Below the pieces are notes generated by a model. That model had not been told where the DNA came from. It saw only the letters and a program-made list of their open reading frames with translations, and made no database searches. From Neomesorhizobium albiziae (GTDB lineage Bacteria; Pseudomonadota; Alphaproteobacteria; Rhizobiales; Rhizobiaceae), in assembly GCF_900114255.1 (NCBI RefSeq), contig NZ_FOSL01000005.1:1-64000 (forward strand): a stretch of DNA of 64,000 nt, given 5' to 3'. The position numbers and the translations under genes are program-made. Shown here in pieces: positions 54,007 to 62,250 of this stretch; position 1 is the stretch's first letter, and each line of letters starts with the position of its first letter.

Positions 54007-54972
54007 TCAATCCGCCAGCGCCGCGCTGCGCGCCTTCTGCTCGGCCAGAAGGCCGAGAAAATGCATCGCGACGGTGGCGCCGGCAATCGCCGTTATATCG
54101 GCATGATCATAGGCCGGCGCAACCTCGACGACGTCGGCGCCGACAATGTCGACATGGCCGAGCTGGCGCAGCACCGAAAGGATTTTCGCCGGCGTCGGGC
54201 CGCCCGAAACCGGGGTGCCGGTGCCTGGCGCGAACGCCGGGTCAAGGCAGTCGATATCGAAGGTCAGGTAGGTTTTCTTGCCGCCCGTGCGCTCGGCGAT
54301 CGCATAGGCGATGTCTGCCGGCCGCATGTCCTCGACCTCATAACCGTAGATGATCCTGATGCCGAAATCATCAGGCGCATGGGTGCGGATGCCAATCTGG
54401 ATGGAGCGATCGGGATCGATGATGCCATCACGCACCGCGCGCGCCACGAAGGACCCGTGGTCAATGCGCTTGTTGTCGTCCAGCCACGTGTCCTGGTGTG
54501 CGTCAAAATGGACAAGAGCCAGCGGCCCGTGCACCGCCGCATGCGCCTTCAACAGCGGCCAGGTGACGAAATGGTCGCCGCCGAGCGACAAGAGAAATGC
54601 GCCCGATTTGAGGATCTTGGCCGCTTCGCGCTCAATGGTTGCCGGCGTCTTCTGGTGGTTGCCGTAGTCGAGCAGGCAGTCGCCGTAGTCGATGACGCTC
54701 ATCGCCTCGAACAGGTCGCGGTTGAACGGATACTGCGGATCGTTGTCGAAGATCGCCGATGCGCGCCGGATCGCCTGCGGGCCGAAGCGCGCGCCTGGGC
54801 GGTTGGAGACTGCAGCATCGAACGGGATTCCCCACACCACGGCATCGGCGCCCTTCACGTCCTTGCTGAACTTGCGGCGCATGAAAGAGAGCGCGCCGGC
54901 ATAGGTCGGGTCACTGGCGGCACCCGTCGTCTTGCGTGCGGTGAAGGCGTTGTCGATCGAAGTCGATGGCAT
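54007..54972 (-). CDS. speB: Agmatinase / ureohydrolase family protein
   Basis: Hydrolyses agmatine (or a related guanidino compound) to putrescine and urea. 321 residues. The binuclear manganese ligands are visible: GGDHFVTWPLLKAH, HFDAHQDTWLDDN, and DIDCLDPAFAPGTGTPVSGG. VWGIPFDAAVSNRPGARFGPQAIR is the conserved N-terminal loop. The family splits into agmatinase, guanidinobutyrase and others; assignment to agmatinase is by overall likeness. Upstream of argC on the same strand. The long plus-strand open frame over it is a shadow. Confidence 0.9.
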   Translation of the reverse strand: MPSTSIDNAFTARKTTGAASDPTYAGALSFMRRKFSKDVKGADAVVWGIPFDAAVSNRPGARFGPQAIRRASAIFDNDPQYPFNRDLFEAMSVIDYGDCLLDYGNHQKTPATIEREAAKILKSGAFLLSLGGDHFVTWPLLKAHAAVHGPLALVHFDAHQDTWLDDNKRIDHGSFVARAVRDGIIDPDRSIQIGIRTHAPDDFGIRIIYGYEVEDMRPADIAYAIAERTGGKKTYLTFDIDCLDPAFAPGTGTPVSGGPTPAKILSVLRQLGHVDIVGADVVEVAPAYDHADITAIAGATVAMHFLGLLAEQKARSAALAD

Positions 54973-55152
54973 TTGGTGTCCCCTCTGTCATCTTCGGAAC
55001 GGCTCTTATTGGACATTCTTTTCCGAAATGCGACCCCTTTCGTCACGTTTGTCCGGGTCCGGCTGTCATCGCCTCGTCACGTTGATTCATTGCGCTGTCA
55101 TCCATCGTGTTTAGGGCGTCATGCGTCTGACAGCCTCCGATGGAGCGATTGG

Positions 55153-56175
55153 ATGCGGATGATTCGTTTGGGCGCGATCCTTGCGGCGGTTGCCCTCTGG
55201 CTTGCGGCGCCGGCCTTTGCAGAAACCACGCGCGCCAGCCAGATTCTCGAACGGTTCGAGCACGCCAACCAGTGGCGCGACCACGTGATGATCGTCGCGC
55301 ATCGCGGTGGCTGGATGGAAAAAGGCATGATCGTGCACCCCGAGAACTCTTTCGAGGGAATTGCCAGCGCCATTGAACTCGGTGTCGAGATGGTGGAGAT
55401 CGATGTCCGCAGATCGAAGGACGGTGAGTATGTTGTCATGCACGACAGCTGGCTCGACCGCACCACCGATTGCAGGGGTGAGGTGGTGCAGCGCACCGTC
55501 GCCGAACTGAAACAATGCCGGCTGGCGGTCGAGGGAAATGGCCGAGTGACGGACGAGCGCGTGCCGACGCTGCGCGAGATGCTTGCCTTCACCAGGGGTA
55601 AGGTGCTGGTCAACATCGACAACAAGCTTGAGATCGAGGACCTTACCGGGATGGTGGCGGTGGCTCGCGACCTTGGCATGGCCGAGGAGGTGGTGATCAA
55701 GCAGAACCTCTGGAGCGCTGAAAAGATCGCCGAAATGAAGCGTACGGTCGCGGCCATCGGCGAGGGCGTGAAATTCATGCCGATCATCGCCGACGATGCG
55801 GTGAAGGACGTGCGTTTCCTGGAAACCGCCAGCCGAGCCTTCTCGGCGGATGCCGTCGAAATGATCAACTGGCACCAGGCGGGCGAAGCGATGACCGATA
55901 CAGGCGGTGCACTCTTCACGACCCGGGCCCGGGCGGTGGCTGCGCGGGGCGACTGGCACCTCTGGGTCAACACCTATTCGATCGTCAACAAAGCTGGCGG
56001 TTATCTGTCGGGTGGACGCGGCGACAAGCTAGCGGTGCTTGCCGACGCTCCGGGCGAGGCGTTCGGCTTTTGGGTCGACCGTGGCGTCACCGTCATCCAG
56101 ACCGACGAGCCGAAGGCTGCGATCGACTGGCTGACCGCCAACGGCTATCGCATCCCTTACGACCTCACCAACTGA
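55153..56175 (+). CDS. Periplasmic glycerophosphodiester phosphodiesterase
   Basis: Hydrolyses glycerophosphodiesters to glycerol-3-phosphate and alcohol. 340 residues from the ATG at 55153, with GGAG 7 bases ahead; the much longer frame is a shadow of speB. MIRLGAILAAVALWLAAPAFA is a Sec signal peptide. The GDPD signature is present: VAHRGGWMEKG with the catalytic His, PENSFEGIASAIELGVEMVEIDVRRSKDG (in part: PENSFEGI, VEIDVRRSKDGEYVVMHD, with Glu, Asp and the second His), and VIQTDEPKAAIDWL near the end. Likely used to recover phosphorus and glycerol. Monocistronic. Confidence 0.92.
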   Translation: MRMIRLGAILAAVALWLAAPAFAETTRASQILERFEHANQWRDHVMIVAHRGGWMEKGMIVHPENSFEGIASAIELGVEMVEIDVRRSKDGEYVVMHDSWLDRTTDCRGEVVQRTVAELKQCRLAVEGNGRVTDERVPTLREMLAFTRGKVLVNIDNKLEIEDLTGMVAVARDLGMAEEVVIKQNLWSAEKIAEMKRTVAAIGEGVKFMPIIADDAVKDVRFLETASRAFSADAVEMINWHQAGEAMTDTGGALFTTRARAVAARGDWHLWVNTYSIVNKAGGYLSGGRGDKLAVLADAPGEAFGFWVDRGVTVIQTDEPKAAIDWLTANGYRIPYDLTN

Positions 56176-56185
56176 TGGCGCCGGC

Positions 56186-56250
56186 TAGAGTATGATCCCG
56201 AAAAGTGGGGACCGGTTTTCGGAAAAGATCATGCTCCAACAAAGAGATAG
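56186..56250. repeat. Palindromic repeat, TTTGTTGGAGCATGATC family, copy 2 (inverted)
   Basis: TAGAGTATGATCCCGAAAAGTGG, a short loop, then the complement ending GATCATGCTCCAACAAAGAGATAG. It is the reverse-oriented counterpart of 52090-52150. Located between the phosphodiesterase and the hypothetical gene. Confidence 0.8.
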
Positions 56251-56252
56251 GG

Positions 56253-56552
56253 TTACACCTCGGTCAGCTGCTTGACGGGCTCGCGGCGGCGCGGCTCGGT
56301 CGGGCCGAACTCGATATCGCCGGCTGGCATTCCGCCGGGTTTCGGGAACAGAGTTCCCAGCTCCCGCGGCTCGCGCAGTCTGCTGTATCGGTGCTCGGTT
56401 TCGCGGCTGACCGCGATGTCGCCGAGCTGACCGTCGCCGAAGCCGTCGAGACCGGGCGCACGAAACCGCCTCGCATGTCCGCCTCCCACCGCCGTTTTCC
56501 AGAAACGCGGGTTCAACAGCGTTTTTGCTACCTTCTTGAACGCTGCTCTCAT
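56253..56552 (-). CDS. Hypothetical protein, 99 residues
   Basis: I chose the ATG at 56552 because GGAGGAAAGG lies directly before it, one of the best ribosome binding sites in the window; the frame is open to 56684 without support. The protein starts MRAAFKKVAKTLLNPRFWKT, is basic, and has no signal peptide or membrane segment. The middle part, LDGFGDGQLGDIAVSRETEH, has codon use typical of genes here. I do not recognise a family. A plus-strand frame over the same bases (56205-56639) has poorer features and is taken as the shadow. Confidence 0.5.
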   Translation of the reverse strand: MRAAFKKVAKTLLNPRFWKTAVGGGHARRFRAPGLDGFGDGQLGDIAVSRETEHRYSRLREPRELGTLFPKPGGMPAGDIEFGPTEPRRREPVKQLTEV

Positions 56553-56652
56553 CCTTTCCTCCCACACGGCTCGCTCCTGATAGGGAAGTTGGGGTCTGAG
56601 AAGCGGATTCACAAAGCGAATTATCGCCATCTGCCATAAAGAATGCTTATGT

Positions 56653-57561
56653 ATGCGCATGAAGCTGCCGCCTATTGCTGCCATCCGCGCCTTCGAAGCC
56701 GCCGCACGCCATCAGAGTTTTACCAAGGCCGCCGACGAACTCGGCATGACGCAGGCCGCGGTGAGCTACCAGATAAGGCTGCTCGAGGAGCGGATCGGTA
56801 CACCGCTGTTCACCCGCGAGCCGCGGCAGGTGACGCTGACCGAGACCGGGCGCAGATTGTCGCCCAAAGTCACCGAAGCGCTTGACCTGCTTGGCTCGGC
56901 TTTTGCGGAGGTCGCCGAGAAGGCCACCCTCGAGCTTGCCATTTCGGTGCTGCCGACGGTCGCTTCGGCATGGCTGGTTCCGCGCCTCTCGTCGTTTCAG
57001 GCCGCCAATCCAAACATCAAGATCAGGCTGCATACGTCGAACGAGATGGTCGATTTCATCAGGGATGATATCGATCTGGTGGTGCGAAGCGGCGGCGGCA
57101 ACTGGCCGGGCAACGATGTCTTCCTGCTGTTTCCGATGGTCTACGCACCGGTCTGCACACCGGAATTCCGCGACCGTCACCGGCTGGCCAACCCCGCCGA
57201 CCTGTTGACGGTCCGCCGCTTCGGTTCCGCCAACTGGTGGCGGCGCTGGCTGACGGAGGCCGGCGTCAAAAATCTCGACGACGGCAACGACGTGGGGCTG
57301 ATGCTGGGCGTCCAGGCGATGGACGTGGCGGTGACGCTGCTGGGGCAGGGTGTCGCCATGGTGGTCACCACATTCTTCGCGGAAGAATTGAAGAGCGGGC
57401 GGCTGGTGCAGCCTTTCAGCCATGTCGTCGAGGATGGCCGCGGCTATTTCCTGGTTTATCCCGAAGCGCGCCGCCGGTCGCGGAAGGTCCAGCTTTTCCG
57501 CGACTGGATCATCGCCGAAGCGGCCGCGACCCGCTCAGCGCCGGCGGTCCCAGCGCAGTGA
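56653..57561 (+). CDS. LysR family transcriptional regulator (GcvA-like)
   Basis: 302 residues. The N-terminal winged helix, KLPPIAAIRAFEAAARHQSF, then AADELGMTQAAVSYQIRLLEERIG, is in the form of the GcvA/AmpR subgroup. The effector domain runs from about 90, with LAISVLPTVASAWLVPRLSSF and DDIDLVVRSGGGNWPGND, and AVTLLGQGVAMVVTTFFAEE (here DVAVTLLGQGVAMVV) in the second lobe. Target genes of such regulators are often neighbours; the nearest divergent gene is the 99-residue hypothetical. Its 3' end overlaps the convergent RES gene by 27 bases. Confidence 0.93.
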   Translation: MRMKLPPIAAIRAFEAAARHQSFTKAADELGMTQAAVSYQIRLLEERIGTPLFTREPRQVTLTETGRRLSPKVTEALDLLGSAFAEVAEKATLELAISVLPTVASAWLVPRLSSFQAANPNIKIRLHTSNEMVDFIRDDIDLVVRSGGGNWPGNDVFLLFPMVYAPVCTPEFRDRHRLANPADLLTVRRFGSANWWRRWLTEAGVKNLDDGNDVGLMLGVQAMDVAVTLLGQGVAMVVTTFFAEELKSGRLVQPFSHVVEDGRGYFLVYPEARRRSRKVQLFRDWIIAEAAATRSAPAVPAQ

Positions 57562-58305
57562 CGCCAGCCGCGGATCATCGAACGCGGTTCGATCGAAACC
57601 GATGCGCCTTTCCGGGAATTCGCACAGCGCGTGCACGCCCGAAGCGCTGAGGCGGATCCGCCACGTCTGGCGGTCGACCGGCCTTGGCTTGGCGAAGGCA
57701 CGGCAGGAAAGCAGGGCGATATTGGCTTGCCGCTGTGGGTCGCGCACCGATCGATAGCGGATGGCTTCGATCCCGGCTTCGCGGGCGACGTCGGCAAGCT
57801 GCTGGCAAGCTTCGTAATCGGTGGGGTCTGTCCATTTCGCGTCGTCGCGGTCGAGCGGCGGCAAGGTAAGATCGATCGCCCTTTCGGCGCGAACGGATGC
57901 GGAAAACGCCGTATATTCGGCGGCGTCGCGCGGCCATGGCGTTTCCGGCGACTCGGCAAAGAACAGCAGCCGGTAGAAGGCCATCTCAGCGACCGCCGTC
58001 GTCACGTGTTCGGCGGCGTAATAGACGCCCCGCGTCCGGCCGGCCCGGCGGAACCGTGAACCATACGGGTAAGGCGACCCGTAGCGGAACGGCGTCGCCA
58101 GCAGGTAGTCGAGATGCCGGCATTCGACGGGAATGGCGGGCTTGGTTTCCTCTATCAGGTCTTCCAGCACCGCCTGCTCATCCAGGCTGTCGACCAGCTT
58201 CAGCGTCGAGACGCGGTGCTGTGCCTCGACCATGCGCCAGCATTTGCCGTCGAGACGGACGGTCTCAGACGAGAGCGCGGCGGGCGTCCAGGTAGGCAAT
58301 GACAT
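57535..58305 (-). CDS. RES domain toxin (NAD+ phosphorylase type)
   Basis: 256 residues. RES toxins degrade NAD+ by phosphorolysis and stop growth. The RES core is clear: FRRAGRTRGVYYAAEHVTTAVAEMAFYR (in parts: RRAGRTRGVYYAAE, VAEMAFYR), which has the conserved Arg and Glu, followed later by the SVRDPQRQANIALLSCRAF region with the Ser. CWRMVEAQHRVSTLKLVDS at the N-terminus is the usual extension of this subgroup. Its start lies 41 bases inside the antitoxin gene, so the two are translationally coupled. Confidence 0.9.
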   Translation of the reverse strand: MSLPTWTPAALSSETVRLDGKCWRMVEAQHRVSTLKLVDSLDEQAVLEDLIEETKPAIPVECRHLDYLLATPFRYGSPYPYGSRFRRAGRTRGVYYAAEHVTTAVAEMAFYRLLFFAESPETPWPRDAAEYTAFSASVRAERAIDLTLPPLDRDDAKWTDPTDYEACQQLADVAREAGIEAIRYRSVRDPQRQANIALLSCRAFAKPRPVDRQTWRIRLSASGVHALCEFPERRIGFDRTAFDDPRLASLRWDRRR

Positions 58306-58642
58306 CGACGAGCCCGACGATCGTGAGGATTTTCTCGAGCGGCTTGCCGTCGAGCGCGGTGTTGAAACTCTTCAGCCAGGCACGGGAGACGGTTTCGTCG
58401 CCACCGGTAATGGCGTCGAGCGAACGAAACAGCCGTACAAACAGCACCGCGAGTTCGAACGGCTTGGTGCCCTGTTCCAGAGCGAATTCCTGCTTGCGCA
58501 TCCGCGATACGGTGGCTTCGGAAACGCCGATCACCGCCGCGAAGGTGCGGGCAGTGACGTCGAGCTGGTCGGCGGCGCGCAAGGCTGCCTTGGTGATGAC
58601 GGCGTCTGCCTGGGATGTTGGCTGCGGAATCGGCTTCAGCAT
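58265..58642 (-). CDS. MbcA/ParS/Xre family antitoxin
   Basis: 125 residues from the ATG at 58642 (MLKPIPQPTS); the frame is open to 58675. An Xre-like helix-turn-helix (about 30-65: TARTFAAVIGVSEATVSRMRKQ) is followed by the toxin-binding domain formerly DUF2384 (about 65-120: FELAVLFVRLFRSLDAITGG, SWARRAWLKSFNT-like, given here as SRAWLKSFNTALDGKPLE). It is first in a two-gene unit with the RES toxin and is expected to repress its own promoter. The module closely follows the RES/Xre type of toxin-antitoxin system. Confidence 0.9.
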   Translation of the reverse strand: MLKPIPQPTSQADAVITKAALRAADQLDVTARTFAAVIGVSEATVSRMRKQEFALEQGTKPFELAVLFVRLFRSLDAITGGDETVSRAWLKSFNTALDGKPLEKILTIVGLVDVIAYLDARRALV

Positions 58643-58707
58643 CGAGATTTCCTTTCTGTGGGAAATATAGTGCAAAAAGTTTCCCAGGGAAAGGGTTCGT
58701 CGCGCTC

Positions 58708-59772
58708 TCAGTCCGGTCGGTAGAGCAACCAGTTCTTGCTCGGCTTCGCCGGGGCGGCGTATTTGGTCACCTGATTGCGCCCGCCCACCTTGGAACGGTA
58801 CATCGCGCGATCAGCCTTTGCATAGAGATCGTCCGGACCGTCTGCGTCCGCCGCCATGCAGATGCCCATCGAGATGGAGATCGGTCCATAACTTTCGCCG
58901 GTCTGGACGTTGCCGAACGGCGTCTGGTGGATCGCGTTGCGGATGCGGTCGGCCAGTTCGAAAATGGCTTCCTCACCGGCCCCTTCGATGATGAGTGCGA
59001 ATTCCTCCCCGCCGGTGCGCGCCACGAAAGCGCTTTCGCTGACATTCTCGCGCAGGATCTCGGCGATGATTTGCAGGATTCTGTCGCCGACGGGATGGCC
59101 GTAGCGGTCGTTGATTTCCTTGAAGCGGTCGATATCGGCCAGGATCAGCGCGTTGAACAGAATGCGGGTGTTGTTGTTGTAGATACCGGCCATACGCGTG
59201 TCGAAGGCGCGGCGATTCCATATGTGCGTCAGCGGATCGGTGTCGGCGAGTTTCTTGTATTCCTCAAGCTTCGTCTTCACCGTTTCGAGCTCGGCGGTCT
59301 TGTCGCCCAGCGAGGCCGTCGCCTGGTTGCCGTGGTCGATGGTCGACTTGGTGGCGACCGCCATCACGCCGATGATCTTTTGCAGCAGGTCCTTGTTGAC
59401 GGTGCGATTGGCAAGGCCATCCGATGTTTCGCCGAGAATCTTGCCGTATTTTTCCAGATGGATGCGTTCGTTGCGCATGATCGCTGCGATCTCTTCGAGC
59501 TCACGTGCGATGATTTCGCGCGCGTTCTCGACGATGCCGTGGCCATGGTGCTGGGCAAAATACTTGCGTCCGATCTTGTCGAGATCCTCTTGCTTGGGCC
59601 GATTGCCGAGCGACACGAGCTCGAGGCTCAACGCATGGTTTGCCCCGGTCAGCGCCTCGTAGAAGATCTCATAGTTACGGGGCAATCCGAGCACGCCCGT
59701 TTGCCGCATGGTCATCGCGATCGTTGTCGCAATGTCGGTGACCCGTTCTTCCACTGTACTGGCAGCTTGCAT
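58708..59772 (-). CDS. Diguanylate cyclase (GGDEF domain)
   Basis: 354 residues, makes cyclic di-GMP. The GGDEF domain lies at about 180-335: LADTDPLTHIWNRRAFDTRM opens it and the active-site loop reads RTGGEEFALII, a functional GGEEF variant. The RxxD inhibitory site five residues ahead is absent (SESAFVA), so product feedback through that site is not expected. The N-terminal 175 residues are helical with a coiled coil before the GGDEF domain (LGDKTAELETVKTKLEEYKK) and no membrane segment. The input signal is unknown. Monocistronic. Confidence 0.93.
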   Translation of the reverse strand: MQAASTVEERVTDIATTIAMTMRQTGVLGLPRNYEIFYEALTGANHALSLELVSLGNRPKQEDLDKIGRKYFAQHHGHGIVENAREIIARELEEIAAIMRNERIHLEKYGKILGETSDGLANRTVNKDLLQKIIGVMAVATKSTIDHGNQATASLGDKTAELETVKTKLEEYKKLADTDPLTHIWNRRAFDTRMAGIYNNNTRILFNALILADIDRFKEINDRYGHPVGDRILQIIAEILRENVSESAFVARTGGEEFALIIEGAGEEAIFELADRIRNAIHQTPFGNVQTGESYGPISISMGICMAADADGPDDLYAKADRAMYRSKVGGRNQVTKYAAPAKPSKNWLLYRPD

Positions 59773-60144
59773 TCCGTCCGCTCGACCCCCGAGCCCGCGA
59801 TCTTCCTACTGCCGACTGTCGTCATGGACGGAAAATGCGGGCCACCCCTCGGGCATTCTGCAGCGGCGGCGCCGTGCCTGAATGCGATTTCAGTACGCAA
59901 TATAAAGCGATGCCGCTAAAGTTTTCTTAAAAACCAAAAAATCCAAAAGGAGTGCACTCAGAACAGTATCCATGGATTTTATATTGATGAATGAAGAAGT
60001 TTTTCATCTATGCAACGCTTCTGGTTTTCCCTCGGTACGCCGGGCGCGCGACACGTCGCAATTATCTGATCCTCGGTTGAAAATTTCGCCATTCATGTCG
60101 ACACGCTACTGTGCGAAGGGAGTTGACCGGACGATGGGGGAAAG
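59773..60144. other. AT-rich intergenic region
   Basis: 370 bases between the diguanylate cyclase (minus) and GFA gene (plus), with a pronounced AT-rich core at about 59910-60020. Two small plus-strand frames occur: one of 53 codons from 59987, whose stop overlaps the GFA start, and a 29-codon frame from 59991 beginning MKKFFIYATLLVF. Neither has a ribosome binding site or known likeness, so I do not call a gene. Confidence 0.4.
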
Positions 60145-60564
60145 ATGACGGATATCCATACGGGTTCGTGCCTTTGCGGCGCGGTGCGTTTCAAGACCGG
60201 CGGCGCGTTGCGCGGCGTGATCTACTGCCATTGCTCGCAGTGCCGTAAGCAGTCAGGGCACTATTACGCCGCGACGAATGTCGCCGATATCGATCTCGAC
60301 GTGACCGGCGGAGAAAACCTGACCTGGTACAGCGCCAGCGATGTCGCCCGCCGCGGCTTCTGCAAGATCTGCGGCTCGGCTCTTTTCTGGAAACACAACG
60401 AACTCGCCGAGATATCGGTCATGGCCGGCGCGTTCGACCAGCCTTCCGTGCTTAAAGGCGAAGTGCATATTTTTGTCGGCGACAAGGGCGACTATTACGA
60501 GATCGACGATGATCTGCCCCGGCACGCCGGCTCGACGCCGTCGATAAAGGTCGCCGGCAGTTGA
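60145..60564 (+). CDS. GFA family (glutathione-dependent formaldehyde-activating-like) protein
   Basis: 139 residues, small zinc-binding carbon-sulfur lyase-like protein. The metal cysteines are in GSCLCGAVRF (about 8-17), CHCSQCRKQSGHYY (about 33-46) and GFCKICGSALFWK (about 76-88), the three conserved places of the family. The true enzyme function is known only for a few members; most, like this one, are annotated by fold. Start ATG at 60145 has GGGGGAA 5 bases before it. Stands alone. Confidence 0.9.
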   Translation: MTDIHTGSCLCGAVRFKTGGALRGVIYCHCSQCRKQSGHYYAATNVADIDLDVTGGENLTWYSASDVARRGFCKICGSALFWKHNELAEISVMAGAFDQPSVLKGEVHIFVGDKGDYYEIDDDLPRHAGSTPSIKVAGS

Positions 60565-60672
60565 ACCGACCAAACTGCATGCATCGGCCGTGCCGACGAT
60601 TCCCGGCTGTTCCACGGACTATCCTCTGCGCTACATGATCGCGTTTGGGAAATCGCAAGGGGATTCGGCTGA

Positions 60673-61032
60673 ATGGAGCGGCTGATAAAGGCATTCCAGA
60701 ACTCGATGCGCGCGGCGCGCTACCTGATGCGCCACGAGGCTGCATTCCAGCAGGAGCTTTTCCTTCTGGTGCTGGCGCTGCCGCTCGGCTGGTTCGTTGC
60801 GACCACCTGGCGCGGCTATGCGCTACTGATCGGGTCGGTGCTGTTTTTGCTCGTGGTGGAGGTGTTGAACACCGCCATCGAGGCCGCCTGCGACGCAGTC
60901 TCGCGTGAATTCAACATCGACATCAAGCTCGCCAAGGATTGCGGCTCGCTTGCCGTGCTGATCTCAGTAGTGATTGCCGCCGGCGTCTGGGGCATCGCCA
61001 TCGTCGAACGTCTCACCGGGCTTACGATCTGA
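60673..61032 (+). CDS. dgkA: Diacylglycerol kinase (DgkA type)
   Basis: Small integral membrane kinase that recycles diacylglycerol, released during membrane-derived oligosaccharide synthesis, to phosphatidate. 119 residues with three membrane helices (QQELFLLVLALPLGWFVA, ALLIGSVLFLLVVEVLNTAIEA, LAVLISVVIAAGVWGIAIV). The active-site sequence EVLNTAIEAACDAVS, with Glu, Asn and Asp in place, is fully conserved. Followed after 40 bases by the hemerythrin-like gene on the same strand. Confidence 0.96.
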   Translation: MERLIKAFQNSMRAARYLMRHEAAFQQELFLLVLALPLGWFVATTWRGYALLIGSVLFLLVVEVLNTAIEAACDAVSREFNIDIKLAKDCGSLAVLISVVIAAGVWGIAIVERLTGLTI

Positions 61033-61072
61033 CGCTCCCCTTCCTATATGTCGGTTACCAAAGGAGACCGAC

Positions 61073-61663
61073 ATGGCCGGCATTGAAACCGAACTGGGAC
61101 TTGAGCGCCGCGCCGGTCTGCCTGACGACCTGCGTTATCTCGTTGAAAAATATCCGCGCGAGGCGTGGCAGGGCCACGCCAATATCGGCGGCATGGCCTC
61201 GATGTGGCTGCAGCGCCATGACATGCTTCGCGAGCTTGGCGGCCTTTTGAGCGGCGCTATCTCCGATTACCGCGAGGGCAGGGCGACCGCACCCGAGTTC
61301 GCTCGGTTCTTCGCGCCCAGGCTGCAATTCTTCCTCGGTCAGCTCGACGGTCACCACAATGTCGAGGATCAGCACTACTTTCCGATTTTCGCGGCTGCCG
61401 AGAAAAAGCTGAAGCGCGGTTTCGACATTCTCGATGCCGACCATCATCTCATCCACGAAGCGCTCGACCGCAATGCCGACACGGCAAACGGATTTCTGCG
61501 CGCCTTGCAGGAAGACACCGACAAGCAGCGCTTCGCGGCCGATGCCTATGCCGACGAGAACACCCGGCTGGTCGCCATGCTCACCCGCCACCTTGCCGAC
61601 GAGGAAGACCTGATCATTCCGCTGATCCTCGATCGCGGCGATCAGGGGCTGGGCGTCGGCTAA
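61073..61663 (+). CDS. Hemerythrin-like domain protein
   Basis: 196 residues from the ATG at 61073, with AAAGGAG directly upstream; the longer frame overlaps dgkA and has no site. Four-helix bundle with His and Glu in the di-iron pattern: LQRHDMLRELGGLL, LDGHHNVEDQHYFPIFAAAE, DADHHLIHEALDRN and LTRHLADEEDLIIPLIL. Such proteins bind a non-heme di-iron centre and may sense or carry oxygen or handle NO or iron stress. Soluble. Likely co-transcribed with dgkA; convergent with the DedA gene, overlapping it by 4 bases. Confidence 0.88.
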   Translation: MAGIETELGLERRAGLPDDLRYLVEKYPREAWQGHANIGGMASMWLQRHDMLRELGGLLSGAISDYREGRATAPEFARFFAPRLQFFLGQLDGHHNVEDQHYFPIFAAAEKKLKRGFDILDADHHLIHEALDRNADTANGFLRALQEDTDKQRFAADAYADENTRLVAMLTRHLADEEDLIIPLILDRGDQGLGVG

Positions 61664-62250
61664 CCGTCCTCTTTGCCGTTGCCGTTCCGGAAGAAGTGAT
61701 GCGCCGCGTACCAGGCGAGCGCGGTAACCGTCAGTCCGCCGACCAATGCGAGGATCAGGCGCTGATGCTCGGCCAGCGTTTCGCCAAGCAGCTTTTCCGC
61801 GCCCATGCCGCCGAGATAGCCGATCGATCCGAACAGGGTGACCCAGATCAGTGCCGAGAGTGCGTTGAGGAGAAGGAAACGGCTGACCGGAATGCCCGAC
61901 AGTCCGGCTGTGATGCCGCCGATGACGCGCATGCCGTAAGCGTAGCGGTTGAAGAACACGAATGTGTTGGGATGGGTGGTGATGAAGCGGTGCGCATGGC
62001 TGAAGCCCGGCTTTTCGCGCATGCGCAACACGAAGGAATTCCCGGAATACCGGCGGCCGAGGAAGAACAGCGCGGCATCTCCGAGATAGGCGCCGGCGAA
62101 AGCCGCCGAAAAGACCTGCCACGGAATGAAGACGCGCTGATGCGCAAAGAAGCCGCCGAGGATGGCTGCACTTTCGCCCTCGGCAATGCAGCCTAGAAAG
62201 ACGGCAAGCAACCCGTATTTCGCAATCAGGACATGGATCGTGTCGGCCAT
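61660..62250 (-). CDS. DedA family membrane protein
   Basis: 196 residues, inner-membrane protein of the DedA/VTT superfamily. The conserved elements are LAVFLGCIAEGESAAILGGFFAH at the N-terminus, the glycine-rich AFAGAYLGDAALFFLGRRYS and RFITTHPNTFVFFNRYAYGMRVIGGITAGLSGI (given in parts: HPNTFVFFNRYAYG, GITAGLSGIPVSRF). DedA proteins act in membrane homeostasis, and some recycle undecaprenyl phosphate by flipping it. Just downstream of the DUF1003 gene (stop and start adjoin), so in one operon. Confidence 0.92.
   Translation of the reverse strand: MADTIHVLIAKYGLLAVFLGCIAEGESAAILGGFFAHQRVFIPWQVFSAAFAGAYLGDAALFFLGRRYSGNSFVLRMREKPGFSHAHRFITTHPNTFVFFNRYAYGMRVIGGITAGLSGIPVSRFLLLNALSALIWVTLFGSIGYLGGMGAEKLLGETLAEHQRLILALVGGLTVTALAWYAAHHFFRNGNGKEDG

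Noticed and set aside
54061-55152. Long plus-strand frame running into the glycerophosphodiesterase gene
   Set aside because: The part before 55153 is antisense to speB and shadow-like; the signal peptide and ribosome binding site show that the gene starts at 55153.
59987-60148. Fifty-three-codon frame before the GFA gene and a 29-codon frame beginning MKKFFIYATLLVF
   Set aside because: No ribosome binding site, the two frames overlap each other, and composition after the first residues is not protein-like.
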